Assembly (NCBI GenBank): GCA_002729235.1
Contig: PBTY01000006.1
Coordinates: 76,192 to 140,191, forward strand
From: Rickettsiales bacterium
GTDB lineage: Bacteria > Bacteroidota > Bacteroidia > Cytophagales > Cyclobacteriaceae
Length of the DNA: 64,000 nt
Direction: 5' to 3'
Shown: in pieces, positions 55,548-62,699 of the stretch
How the letters are laid out: each line of letters begins with the position of its first letter
How positions within the stretch are numbered: position 1 is the stretch's first letter
Translations under genes and position numbers: made by a program
Notes under the pieces: model-generated
What the model was told of the DNA's origin: nothing
Databases searched by the model: none
Seen by the model: the letters and a program-made list of their open reading frames with translations, nothing else

Positions 55548-56447
55548 ATGGAAGCACTCAACGATGTTTGGATTGAATTCAAAGAGGTACTGACTGGTAT
55601 CTATCACCTATTTACACGATCTCTTTTCAAGCTAGGAGACAATGACGTTAGTTTAGGCAAGATCCTTTACATACTCTTATCCTTTGTCATTCTAACATTT
55701 CTAGCCAGAAGAATTAAACGCCTTTTAGTAGAAAAAATACTGGTAAACACCTCCATGGAACCTGGTGCTAGGGCCACCGTTGGTACCGTAACCAAATTCG
55801 TATTCATAGTAGTTGGAAGTATAATTATTATTCAGACTGCTGGCATAGACATGACAGCACTCACCTTTATTGCTGGTGCCTTGGGGGTAGGTATTGGATT
55901 CGGACTTCAAAACATCACTGATAACTTCATATCTGGGGTGATCATCTTGTTCGAGAAACCTATCAAGGTAGGTGATCGAATAGATGTAGGTGATGTACAG
56001 GGAAATGTCATGAGTATCTCGTTTAGGGCGACCCAAATTTTGACTAATGACAATATTTCCATCATCGTCCCTAATTCTGAATTCATTTCAAGTCGAGTGA
56101 TCAACTGGAGTCATAATGATCGCAACATCCGATTTAGAATTCCAGTAGGAGTCAGTTACAATGAAGACCCTGATCATATTAAAAAAATACTGCTGGAGGT
56201 GGCAGACAAAAACCCTCATGTACTAAAGAAACCTGAGCCAAATGTACTGTTTGATGAATATGCGGATAGTTCACTTAACTTCTATCTAGCCGTCTGGACG
56301 AGTACGCATACAGATAAGCCCCGGATACTTAAATCAGAGCTCTATTTTGAGATATTCAGGAAATTTAAGGAGCATAATGTAGAAATCCCTTTCCCACAAA
56401 GGGACATCCATATCAAATCACAGCCAATGATCATTGATACCAAATAA
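55548..56447 (+). CDS. Small-conductance mechanosensitive channel (MscS family)
   Basis: 299 residues. Two or three N-terminal helices precede the pore helix region 'FIAGALGVGIGFGLQNITDNFISGVIILFEKPIKVGD', then the beta domain 'VQGNVMSISFRATQILTNDN' and the cytoplasmic vestibule. It opens under membrane tension to release osmolytes. Probably co-transcribed with queA (18-base gap), and followed by a terminator. Confidence 0.93.
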   Translation: MEALNDVWIEFKEVLTGIYHLFTRSLFKLGDNDVSLGKILYILLSFVILTFLARRIKRLLVEKILVNTSMEPGARATVGTVTKFVFIVVGSIIIIQTAGIDMTALTFIAGALGVGIGFGLQNITDNFISGVIILFEKPIKVGDRIDVGDVQGNVMSISFRATQILTNDNISIIVPNSEFISSRVINWSHNDRNIRFRIPVGVSYNEDPDHIKKILLEVADKNPHVLKKPEPNVLFDEYADSSLNFYLAVWTSTHTDKPRILKSELYFEIFRKFKEHNVEIPFPQRDIHIKSQPMIIDTK

Positions 56448-56483
56448 AAAAGGCCTTTCCCTAAATAGAAAAAGACCTTTTTA
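56447..56483 (+). terminator. Intrinsic terminator
   Basis: AAAAAGG-C-CTTT pairs with AAAG-A-CCTTTTT with one mismatch; a T run ends the stem. It starts at the last base of the mscS stop. Confidence 0.75.
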
Positions 56484-56591
56484 TACTTCTTCATACTTCT
56501 ACATACAGTAAAAATACAAATATTTTGTCGTTAGGCGAAATCATTACCCCATTACAGACCTAACTTTCGATTTTTGGTAGGTTTTGATCGT

Positions 56592-57515
56592 TTACTTGCT
56601 AACCTGAGCTCCAAAGTTATATGCTAAACCAGCACCAAACACACTTTTGAACTGCACTTTAGCCTCCGGAGTACCACCATCTTCAGGTTCCATTTTGATA
56701 TCTTCATCATATAATAAATGGGTAAACAGATTAGCCGAAAGCACCTTGTTTATTTTCATAACAACTGTATTTTGCCAGTTGACATCTATGGTACCAAAGC
56801 TCTCCACATAGTTGGTAAACAACTCCAACCTTGACTCGAGATTGACATTTTTCATTACCTCATCCTTGTATTTAATACGAAGGAACGATCCTAACTCAGC
56901 TCTGGACTTCTTACCAGGATCTACCCCATAAGCACCTTGATCCGATAGTGCCTGGTTGTTGACAAACGTAAACTTCCCTGTAAGTGGGATGTAGTTGAAA
57001 GAAAGAACCTTGTTAGGTTTGTAATCAATACCGAGTCCGACAGTCAGATAACCTGGTGCCATGAAATCGGATATAGTAATTGTGCTATCTGCACCAGTAG
57101 AGCTCTCCACTACATCTTCGCCGATAGCAAATTGAGTTCTAAAATCCAACAAACCACTGAAATACCACTTGGAGTTACCATTTTTGATTTGATACCCATA
57201 TTTAGTTACAAGGTTGATTTTATCATCACTCTTCTCAAATCCTTGATTATCCTGATTGATTACACCATATCCCATATCTAAGGAATTTTCCCAGGTAGTT
57301 CGAGCTTTGGCATAGTTTGCAAATAATCCGGTTGCAGCATTTACTGAAACGTTCTCCGCACCTCCGGCGGCCCAACTTTCACTAAGTGTAACATTCGAAA
57401 AGGTGAGTGCTACAAATCCACCTGATGTCCAGTAGGTAGTGTCTGCATCCTGTGCTTTTAGCATTGATGACGCCAAAAGCATCATGGTTAAAATGACGGT
57501 TGATCTGAATTTCAT
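56592..57515 (-). CDS. DUF3078 outer-membrane protein
   Basis: 307 residues from ATG 57515 (ATG 57521 is two codons earlier). Signal peptide ends 'SSMLKAQDAD'. 'TTYWTSGGFVALTFSNVTLSESWAAGGAENVS' is the typical N-terminus of DUF3078 proteins, and the rest is a run of beta strands of a probable outer-membrane barrel ending in a hydrophobic residue pattern. Function unknown. Confidence 0.85.
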   Translation of the reverse strand: MKFRSTVILTMMLLASSMLKAQDADTTYWTSGGFVALTFSNVTLSESWAAGGAENVSVNAATGLFANYAKARTTWENSLDMGYGVINQDNQGFEKSDDKINLVTKYGYQIKNGNSKWYFSGLLDFRTQFAIGEDVVESSTGADSTITISDFMAPGYLTVGLGIDYKPNKVLSFNYIPLTGKFTFVNNQALSDQGAYGVDPGKKSRAELGSFLRIKYKDEVMKNVNLESRLELFTNYVESFGTIDVNWQNTVVMKINKVLSANLFTHLLYDEDIKMEPEDGGTPEAKVQFKSVFGAGLAYNFGAQVSK

Positions 57516-57613
57516 ATACATTTGACTTTTAAAGACGTTGTGATTAAATCGTTAGACAAGACAAAAAAAATCAATAATCTCTAAGAAGTATCATCATCTC
57601 GTTAAAACATACT

Positions 57614-58411
57614 ATGCGCTCGTTTAAATATCTCATTTTCCTACTAATTGTACAATTCGCATGTTCCGTAGAGCAGTCTTCCCAAGAAAAACCGCAAACA
57701 GAAGAACCTACAGAAAAGATCTTATCCAGCAATAGCATTCAAGCTGCCGAAATGATCAAGGTTGAGAAAAAAGCATCTTGTAATGAACCTCCCTGTACCA
57801 CGGTTTCGATTAGATATCCAAGGTTTGAGTCCATTCCAAACTTCAATAAAATAATTGAGGAAACAATTATAGAAACATTGAGTGAGGATTTCATTATGGA
57901 CGCTGACGGCTCCGAATCGATGGAGGAGCTCGAAAACATGTTCATTGCTTCATATGAAAATTTCGTTGCCAATTTCCCAGAATCAACGACACCATGGGAT
58001 CTTTCTATTTCGGTTCAGGTGAGTTACGCTTCCGAAAACTTTACCTCCTTTGAAATGGCTATTTCAAGTTATACAGGTGGTGCTCATCCAAATAGTAGCG
58101 TAACTTTTATAAATCTGAGTAAAGACAGCAAAAGACCACTCGAATTAAAATCAATCATAAAAAATGACAGAAAGTTGAGAAAGATAGCTGAAGAAGCTTT
58201 TCGCACGCATTATGAAATCCCAGAAGGATCTTCTTTTTCGGACTTTGGATTCACCTTTGATAATGACCAGTTTACCTTACCTCAGGCGATTGGCTTCAAT
58301 AAAGAAGGTCTGATCATCTACTACAATAGTTATGAGATCGCCTCCTATGCCAATGGTCCTACCGAAATAACCATTCCACTCAACAAACTTGAAGACTTAA
58401 TTAAAATTTAG
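57614..58411 (+). CDS. DUF3298/DUF4163-type exported protein (RsiV-like)
   Basis: 265 residues. The N-terminal hydrophobic segment 'YLIFLLIVQFAC' ends at a Cys that could be lipidated, although 'QFAC' is a poor lipobox. An acidic linker is followed by the DUF4163/DUF3298 domains: 'SSYTGGAHPNSSVTFINL' and 'LPQAIGFNKEGLIIYYNSYEIASYANG'. RsiV-type relatives bind lysozyme in Firmicutes; the role in Bacteroidota is unknown. The stop shares TTAG with fadD. Confidence 0.8.
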   Translation: MRSFKYLIFLLIVQFACSVEQSSQEKPQTEEPTEKILSSNSIQAAEMIKVEKKASCNEPPCTTVSIRYPRFESIPNFNKIIEETIIETLSEDFIMDADGSESMEELENMFIASYENFVANFPESTTPWDLSISVQVSYASENFTSFEMAISSYTGGAHPNSSVTFINLSKDSKRPLELKSIIKNDRKLRKIAEEAFRTHYEIPEGSSFSDFGFTFDNDQFTLPQAIGFNKEGLIIYYNSYEIASYANGPTEITIPLNKLEDLIKI

Positions 58412-60096
58412 TCATAGGAGCAAACTCGAGCGTCCTCTTCTTTGATTAATCTTCTCAAAATTTTACCAACATTTGATTTTGGAAGTTCTTCAGAAAATGC
58501 CACGTGTTTAGGTCTTTTGTAACCAGTGAGATTATCCTTGCAATGATCGATGATTTCTTGCTCAGTTAAGGATTGATCCTTTTTAACGATATACACCTTG
58601 ACTGCCTCAGTGGACTTGCTATCTGGTACACCAATTGCTCCAACTTCTAATACTTTCGGGTGAGTAGCAATGGCATCCTCCACTTCATTGGGATAAACGT
58701 TAAACCCTGAGACAAGAATCATTTCTTTCTTACGATCCACGATTCGGAAATACCCATCGGGATCCATTGTTGCTATATCTCCCGTTTTGAAGTAACCATT
58801 AATGAAGCTACTCTCTGACTCTTCCTCACGTTGCCAGTAACCAGTAAAAACTTGTGGGCCCTTACAACACAACTCTCCTCTTTCCCCTTCCGCTACTTCA
58901 TTGCCTTCATCATCCAACAACTTCACGTCAGTATCTGGCAATGGCAATCCAATAGTACCCACTCTATTACCTTCAGACAAAGGGTTGATACATAAGCCTG
59001 GAGAAGTCTCGGTCAGACCATAAGCTTCCGCTATCCGTTTACCAGTGACCTTCTCCCATTTATCAAATACAGCACGCTGAAGAGCCATCCCCCCTGCCAG
59101 TGCTACTTTTATGGTACTATGATCCAATTCCGCAAATCCAGGAGTATTCAACAAACCATTGAATAATGTATTGACACCAGTGATAAGAGTATAAGGATGC
59201 TTCTTAAGTTCCTTTACAAACCCTTTCATGTCTCTAGGGTTAGTGATCAACACATTTTTCGCCCCTACTTTCGCAGGAAGTAAAGCATGTGCATTCAAAG
59301 CAAAAATATGATAAAGAGGAAGCGCTGCGATGAATATCTCCTTACCTTCCACAGGGTTGGCTTGCTTCAACCAGCATTCAATTTGTTGAAGGTTTCCAAT
59401 CAGGTTTCTGTGAGTGAGCATAGCACCTTTTGAAACACCAGTAGTTCCTCCTGTATATTGTAGAAAAGCTAAATCATTAGCATCAATTTTTGGAGCCGTG
59501 AAAGACTCAGATCTAGCCTCTTTTAAAATCTTCTTGAATGGAATGGCTTCTGGGAGACTATAAGCTGGAACCATCTTCTTGATTTTCTTCACCACAAAGC
59601 TGACCAAAGCACCTTTGACTCCTCCCAACATATCCCCTAGCTCAGTGATGATTACGTGATCTATGGAAGTATCCTTTATAATCTCTTCTAAGTTCGCAGC
59701 GAAGTTGGCTAATATAACTATTGCCTTTGCTCCAGAATCTTTGAACTGATGACGCATTTCGGAAGGAGTATACAGGGGATTGGTATTAACTACTACCAAA
59801 CCAGCCTTTAATGCCGCATACATCACTACTGGATTCTGAATAACATTTGGTAATTGTATCGCTATTTTATCACCGGGCTTCAATCCCAGGTCATTTTGAA
59901 AATAAGATGCAAACCGATCTGATAGCTCTCCCAATTCTTCGAAACTGATGATTTTACCCATATTTTCATAGGCAGGCAGGTCGCTATACTTGCTTCTTGA
60001 TTCTACAAATAACTCTGCAAGTGAACCATACTTATCAGCATCAATTGATTTGGGTACTCCAGCAGGGTAAGATTCTATCCAAGGTTTGTTGCTCAT
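58408..60096 (-). CDS. fadD: Long-chain fatty acid-CoA ligase
   Basis: 562 residues of the AMP-forming acyl-CoA synthetase family. 'LQYTGGTTGVSKGAMLTH' is the ATP/AMP loop, 'EAYGLTETSPGLCIN' the A5 motif and 'YFKTGDIATMDPDGYFRIVDRKKEMI' the hinge, with catalytic Lys in 'LPKSNVGKILRR'. It activates exogenous or recycled fatty acids as CoA thioesters. It is monocistronic. Upstream on the minus strand TATATTTA stands near the start as a weak -7-like box. Confidence 0.93.
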   Translation of the reverse strand: MSNKPWIESYPAGVPKSIDADKYGSLAELFVESRSKYSDLPAYENMGKIISFEELGELSDRFASYFQNDLGLKPGDKIAIQLPNVIQNPVVMYAALKAGLVVVNTNPLYTPSEMRHQFKDSGAKAIVILANFAANLEEIIKDTSIDHVIITELGDMLGGVKGALVSFVVKKIKKMVPAYSLPEAIPFKKILKEARSESFTAPKIDANDLAFLQYTGGTTGVSKGAMLTHRNLIGNLQQIECWLKQANPVEGKEIFIAALPLYHIFALNAHALLPAKVGAKNVLITNPRDMKGFVKELKKHPYTLITGVNTLFNGLLNTPGFAELDHSTIKVALAGGMALQRAVFDKWEKVTGKRIAEAYGLTETSPGLCINPLSEGNRVGTIGLPLPDTDVKLLDDEGNEVAEGERGELCCKGPQVFTGYWQREEESESSFINGYFKTGDIATMDPDGYFRIVDRKKEMILVSGFNVYPNEVEDAIATHPKVLEVGAIGVPDSKSTEAVKVYIVKKDQSLTEQEIIDHCKDNLTGYKRPKHVAFSEELPKSNVGKILRRLIKEEDARVCSYD

Positions 60097-60440
60097 TTTT
60101 GGTCTATTGATTTTGAGCTAAATATAAGTCAACCTTCATAGCTGTGAAAATTCGCTAGACAAACTACTACTATCAAATTCATTGCATATAGCCACAAACA
60201 CCTTATTACATTTCAATAGGCCGCATTATTTTAAGCATCAAATGAAATACTAAACCCGATTTAATGTGATTTTCACAATTATTAGGACCTGTATTAAAAT
60301 CAGATGAGAAATCGATTTTGCTTGAAAAATGAGCTGAAACTACAAAAGTCAATAGATAAATAAACGTTGGTTCACATTATCCAAAACAATGTAATTAAAA
60401 GGATCAAGAAGAATTGCTAATTGTGGGGAGATGGGAGGGT
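60097..60440. other. Intergenic stretch without recognised content
   Basis: AT-rich sequence between fadD and the first tRNA-like unit. I see no convincing ORF, hairpin or repeat in it. Confidence 0.6.
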
Positions 60441-60477
60441 ATAAAAAAGAATAGGTCGAGGCACCCCTACCTCGACC
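60441..60477 (-). terminator. Intrinsic terminator of tRNA-like copy 1
   Basis: On the minus strand, GGTCGAGG-TAGGGGTG-CCTCGACC is followed by TATTCTTTTTT. The same hairpin recurs after copy 2. Confidence 0.85.
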
Positions 60478-60510
60478 AGATTCAAATAAACAACATTAAC
60501 CCAAAAATAG

Positions 60511-60663
60511 CTGTAGGAGAAGGATTCGAACCTCCACGAAGCAGTTAGTCCCGATGATTCACGATTAAATGCCGAAACATTTAATCGTGAAACACGCGGG
60601 ATTTATCCCTTATCTTCACCCCCGAGACAGGAGGGCATGTCTGCCAATTTCATCACCCTACAG
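60511..60663 (-). ncRNA. tRNA-like RNA with long structured variable arm, copy 1
   Basis: 153-nt minus-strand RNA. Acceptor CTGTAGGG pairs with TCCTACAG (last pair G-U). The D arm is ATG/CAT around a leucine-tRNA-like AATTGGCAGA loop, the anticodon-like arm is CCCTC-CTGTCTC-GGGGG, and the T arm is GGAGG-TTCGAAT-CCTTC. Between the last two arms lies a roughly 80-nt insert: base stem GAAG/CTTC, middle stem TCCCG/CGGGA and a 14-bp distal hairpin with a TTTCGG loop. The position-34-36 triplet would be GTC with U at 37, which is abnormal for a decoding tRNA. CTA rather than CCA follows position 73. Compensatory differences from copy 2 support the fold. Confidence 0.8.
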
Positions 60664-60664
60664 T

Positions 60665-60694
60665 GTGTAAACGCATCGTTTTGCGTTGTTTTGA
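60665..60694 (-). other. 5' leader hairpin of tRNA-like copy 1
   Basis: Minus-strand AACGCA-AAACGA-TGCGTT forms a 6-bp hairpin just before the acceptor stem. Copy 2 has ATCGCA/TGCGAT at the same place, a compensatory change. Confidence 0.6.
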
Positions 60695-60699
60695 TGATT

Positions 60700-60707
60700 C
60701 AAAATTA
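60700..60707 (-). promoter_or_regulatory. Putative -7 promoter box of tRNA-like copy 1
   Basis: Minus strand TAATTTTG followed by GAATCATCAAA; fits TAnnTTTG and the block shared with copy 2 and the 41-kb sRNA. Confidence 0.6.
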
Positions 60708-61357
60708 CCACCAACTTTCAATCTTTAAAATTTTATTAACGCTTTTTGAAAAGATTTACATATTGGATCAAAATCGCTCTTTCAAATTTAAAATTTCACA
60801 ATTTACCCCCATTTAAATGCCTGAAATTAGATTTCATTTAATCGTCTCACACACAATTCCAACCAAAATTTGGCATTTCATGATTATGGGAGAATAAAAT
60901 TCTTTGATTTTGTTCAAAATATCCTTCAAAACATTGAACTAATAGCTTGTTTACATTTGATAATCACAACAGCATCATGTAACACAATTGTTCTGAATAC
61001 ATCATTAGATTCCGAGGCATACAATCTCGGAACCTTGGCTTAACACCCACATATGAAGAGTACATTATGAGCAACACCGAAGAATGAAACAATAAGTGAA
61101 CAAGCAACAAGGTTCGTCATTCCAGGTTGCATACATTAATAAAAGATGGCCTAGACAGTCAAACAGTGGAAAACAATGAGTTACCAATGACACTCGGTGC
61201 CTCTAATAAAACATATTAAAAGAGGGAGGTTAAACAATCAAACTTTAGCCCAATAAAAAGAGAAGATGAAGGAACGCCTAGTTTGGGCCACATAGCCTGG
61301 CAACCAAGGTGCCTTTTCGTGGTTGTAATAAGATTATCATGAAAATCAGAAAGTTCA
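60708..61357. other. Gene-free stretch with traces of decayed repeats
   Basis: No ORF of note. From about 61145 on there are fragments such as GGCCTAGACAG and GGAACGCCTAG (61271-61281) that recur at 61384 and 61413 inside the degenerate third unit. Otherwise I see nothing in it. Confidence 0.5.
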
Positions 61358-61600
61358 TGATGCCTAAAAAAAGAAAAAGGTCGGGGACGCCTAATCTGGA
61401 GCGTGTAGTTGAGGGACGCCTAGACAGGCACCTATTCACCGTATTGTCCTACTTCGACCAGACCTAGCCGGTCGCATTCAATAAACAACATTAACCCTAT
61501 CGAAAAGAGTTGTTAAATCAGGCACAAAAAAATCATGGCTGTAAGGGAAAGAATCAATCCTTCACGGAACAGTGATAATCGGATGAATACTAATAAGGTG
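61358..61600 (-). pseudogene. Degenerate third copy of the tRNA-like unit
   Basis: It shares its downstream flank with copy 2 (GATGCCTA, AAAAAGAAAAAGGTCG, TTCAATAAACAACATTAACCC) and keeps remnants of the acceptor/T-arm half (GGCTGTAAGGGAA, then a decayed T loop). The terminator arms are split by an insertion of about 55 bases, and the D-arm and anticodon half is gone. It is probably a decayed tandem duplicate. Confidence 0.65.
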
Positions 61601-61730
61601 AAAAGAAGTACTAACAAGAAGGCTTTGATGTGAGGAATTTCAACAGATCGTAACTGAGTTTAAAAATGAGTCAAAACATACCCAACTATCATACTTCCAT
61701 TAAGACCTACTGGTTAAACTTGATGCCTAT

Positions 61731-61765
61731 AAAAAGAAAAAGGTCGAGGCACCCCTACCTCGACC
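61731..61765 (-). terminator. Intrinsic terminator of tRNA-like copy 2
   Basis: Same hairpin as for copy 1 (GGTCGAGG/CCTCGACC), followed by TTTTTCTTTTT on the minus strand. Confidence 0.85.
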
Positions 61766-61800
61766 AGATTCAATAAACAACATTAACCCAAAAATGATGG

Positions 61801-61944
61801 CTGTAAGGGAAGGATTCGAACCTCCACGGAGCAGTTAGTCTCGCCACGATAAATTACCGGAGTAATTTATCGTGATCAGAGATTTATCCCTTATCTCCAC
61901 CCCCGAGACAGGAGGGCATGTCTGCCAATTTCATCACCTTACAG
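61801..61944 (-). ncRNA. tRNA-like RNA with long structured variable arm, copy 2
   Basis: 144-nt minus-strand RNA with the plan of copy 1. Acceptor CTGTAAGG/CCTTACAG is perfect over 8 bp, or 7 bp plus discriminator G followed by an encoded CCA at 61798-61800. The D arm, anticodon-like arm and T arm are identical to copy 1. The insert has base stem GGAG/CTCC (GAAG/CTTC in copy 1), middle stem TCTC/GAGA, and a 13-bp hairpin CACGATAAATTAC/GTAATTTATCGTG closed by TCCG. The internal strands ATAAGGGATAAATC and GACTAACTGCT are conserved. It is divergent from the Lrp/AsnC gene. Confidence 0.82.
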
Positions 61945-61945
61945 T

Positions 61946-61970
61946 GTGATCGCAACTGCTTTGCGATTGT
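61946..61970 (-). other. 5' leader hairpin of tRNA-like copy 2
   Basis: ATCGCA-AAGCAGT-TGCGAT on the minus strand, directly before the acceptor stem; counterpart of the copy 1 leader hairpin. Confidence 0.6.
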
Positions 61971-61979
61971 TTGATGATT

Positions 61980-61987
61980 CAAAAGTA
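61980..61987 (-). promoter_or_regulatory. Putative -7 promoter box of tRNA-like copy 2
   Basis: Minus strand TACTTTTG, then GAATCATCAAAC. This 15-base block is identical to that at 41125-41139. Confidence 0.65.
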
Positions 61988-62096
61988 ATAGACTTCTGAT
62001 ATTTTTAAAAATATTTTAATAAATTTGGTAAATATTTAGATGTCATTTAAAATTGAATGTATAATATTGCATTATTAGAAAATAGCACTTTTTGAG

Positions 62097-62558
62097 ATGA
62101 GTAAAAATTACGAAATTGACAATGTAGACCTCAAAATCCTCAATTTATTGATGGAAGACGCCAAAATTCCATACACTGAGGTAGCTAAAAAGGTCTTTGT
62201 TTCGGGTGGTACCGTCCACGTAAGAATGAAGAAGCTTGAAGAAATGGGAGTCGTAAGAGGAACCACTCTTCAAATGGATTACTCAAAGCTTGGATATGAT
62301 GTAACATGCTTTATGGGAATCTACCTTCAAAAGTCTTCTTTATATGATAGTGTGGTTGAGCAACTCAAAGACATTCCTGAAATCGTTAAGGTTCACTACA
62401 CAACTGGTAACTATAACATTTTCATTAAAATACATTGTAGAGATACAAAACACCTGAAGGATGTACTTCATGACAAAATCCAGAAGGTAGAAGGTATTGA
62501 AAGAACTGAGACATTCATCTCGTTAGAAGAAAGTCTAAACAGACATCTCAAGTTCTGA
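62097..62558 (+). CDS. Lrp/AsnC family transcriptional regulator
   Basis: 153 residues. N-terminal winged helix-turn-helix 'DLKILNLLMEDAKIPYTEVAKKVFVSGGTVHVRMKKLEEMGVV' is followed by a RAM (effector-binding) domain 'CFMGIYLQKSSLYDSVVEQLKDIPEIVKVHYTTGNYNIFIKIHC'. Members sense amino acids and form octamers on DNA. Its effector is not visible from sequence. It lies 110 bases from the divergent tRNA-like RNA and 141 bases before sufB. Confidence 0.92.
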   Translation: MSKNYEIDNVDLKILNLLMEDAKIPYTEVAKKVFVSGGTVHVRMKKLEEMGVVRGTTLQMDYSKLGYDVTCFMGIYLQKSSLYDSVVEQLKDIPEIVKVHYTTGNYNIFIKIHCRDTKHLKDVLHDKIQKVEGIERTETFISLEESLNRHLKF

Positions 62559-62699
62559 TAACCTAAGCTTATCACCAAATAAGCAACAATCGTCGCTTTA
62601 ATTCGATTCTTATTTAGAACTGATATAAATAAGTGTTTACTTTGCGAAACTTACAGCTCAGTAAGTTGTTAAACACTAGTGTAGGAATCGAAACCTTAT

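Noticed and set aside
60511-60663. Ordinary leucine or aspartate tRNA
   Set aside because: The insert of about 80 nt, the GUC loop with U37 and the missing CCA in copy 1 do not fit an ordinary tRNA, although the D and T arms do.
60511-61944. tmRNA or intron-containing tRNA
   Set aside because: The insert is too short for tmRNA or a group I intron, shows no tag reading frame, and sits after the anticodon arm rather than in the anticodon loop.
60441-62000. Possible CRISPR array or insertion-sequence remnant in the gene-free 2 kb
   Set aside because: The repeats are few, long and structured, with no regular spacers, no terminal inverted repeats and no transposase. They are better explained as tRNA-like RNA units.
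62557-62575. Hairpin TGATAA-CCTAAGC-TTATCA after the Lrp/AsnC gene
   Set aside because: Six AT-rich base pairs without a following T run; not convincing as a terminator.
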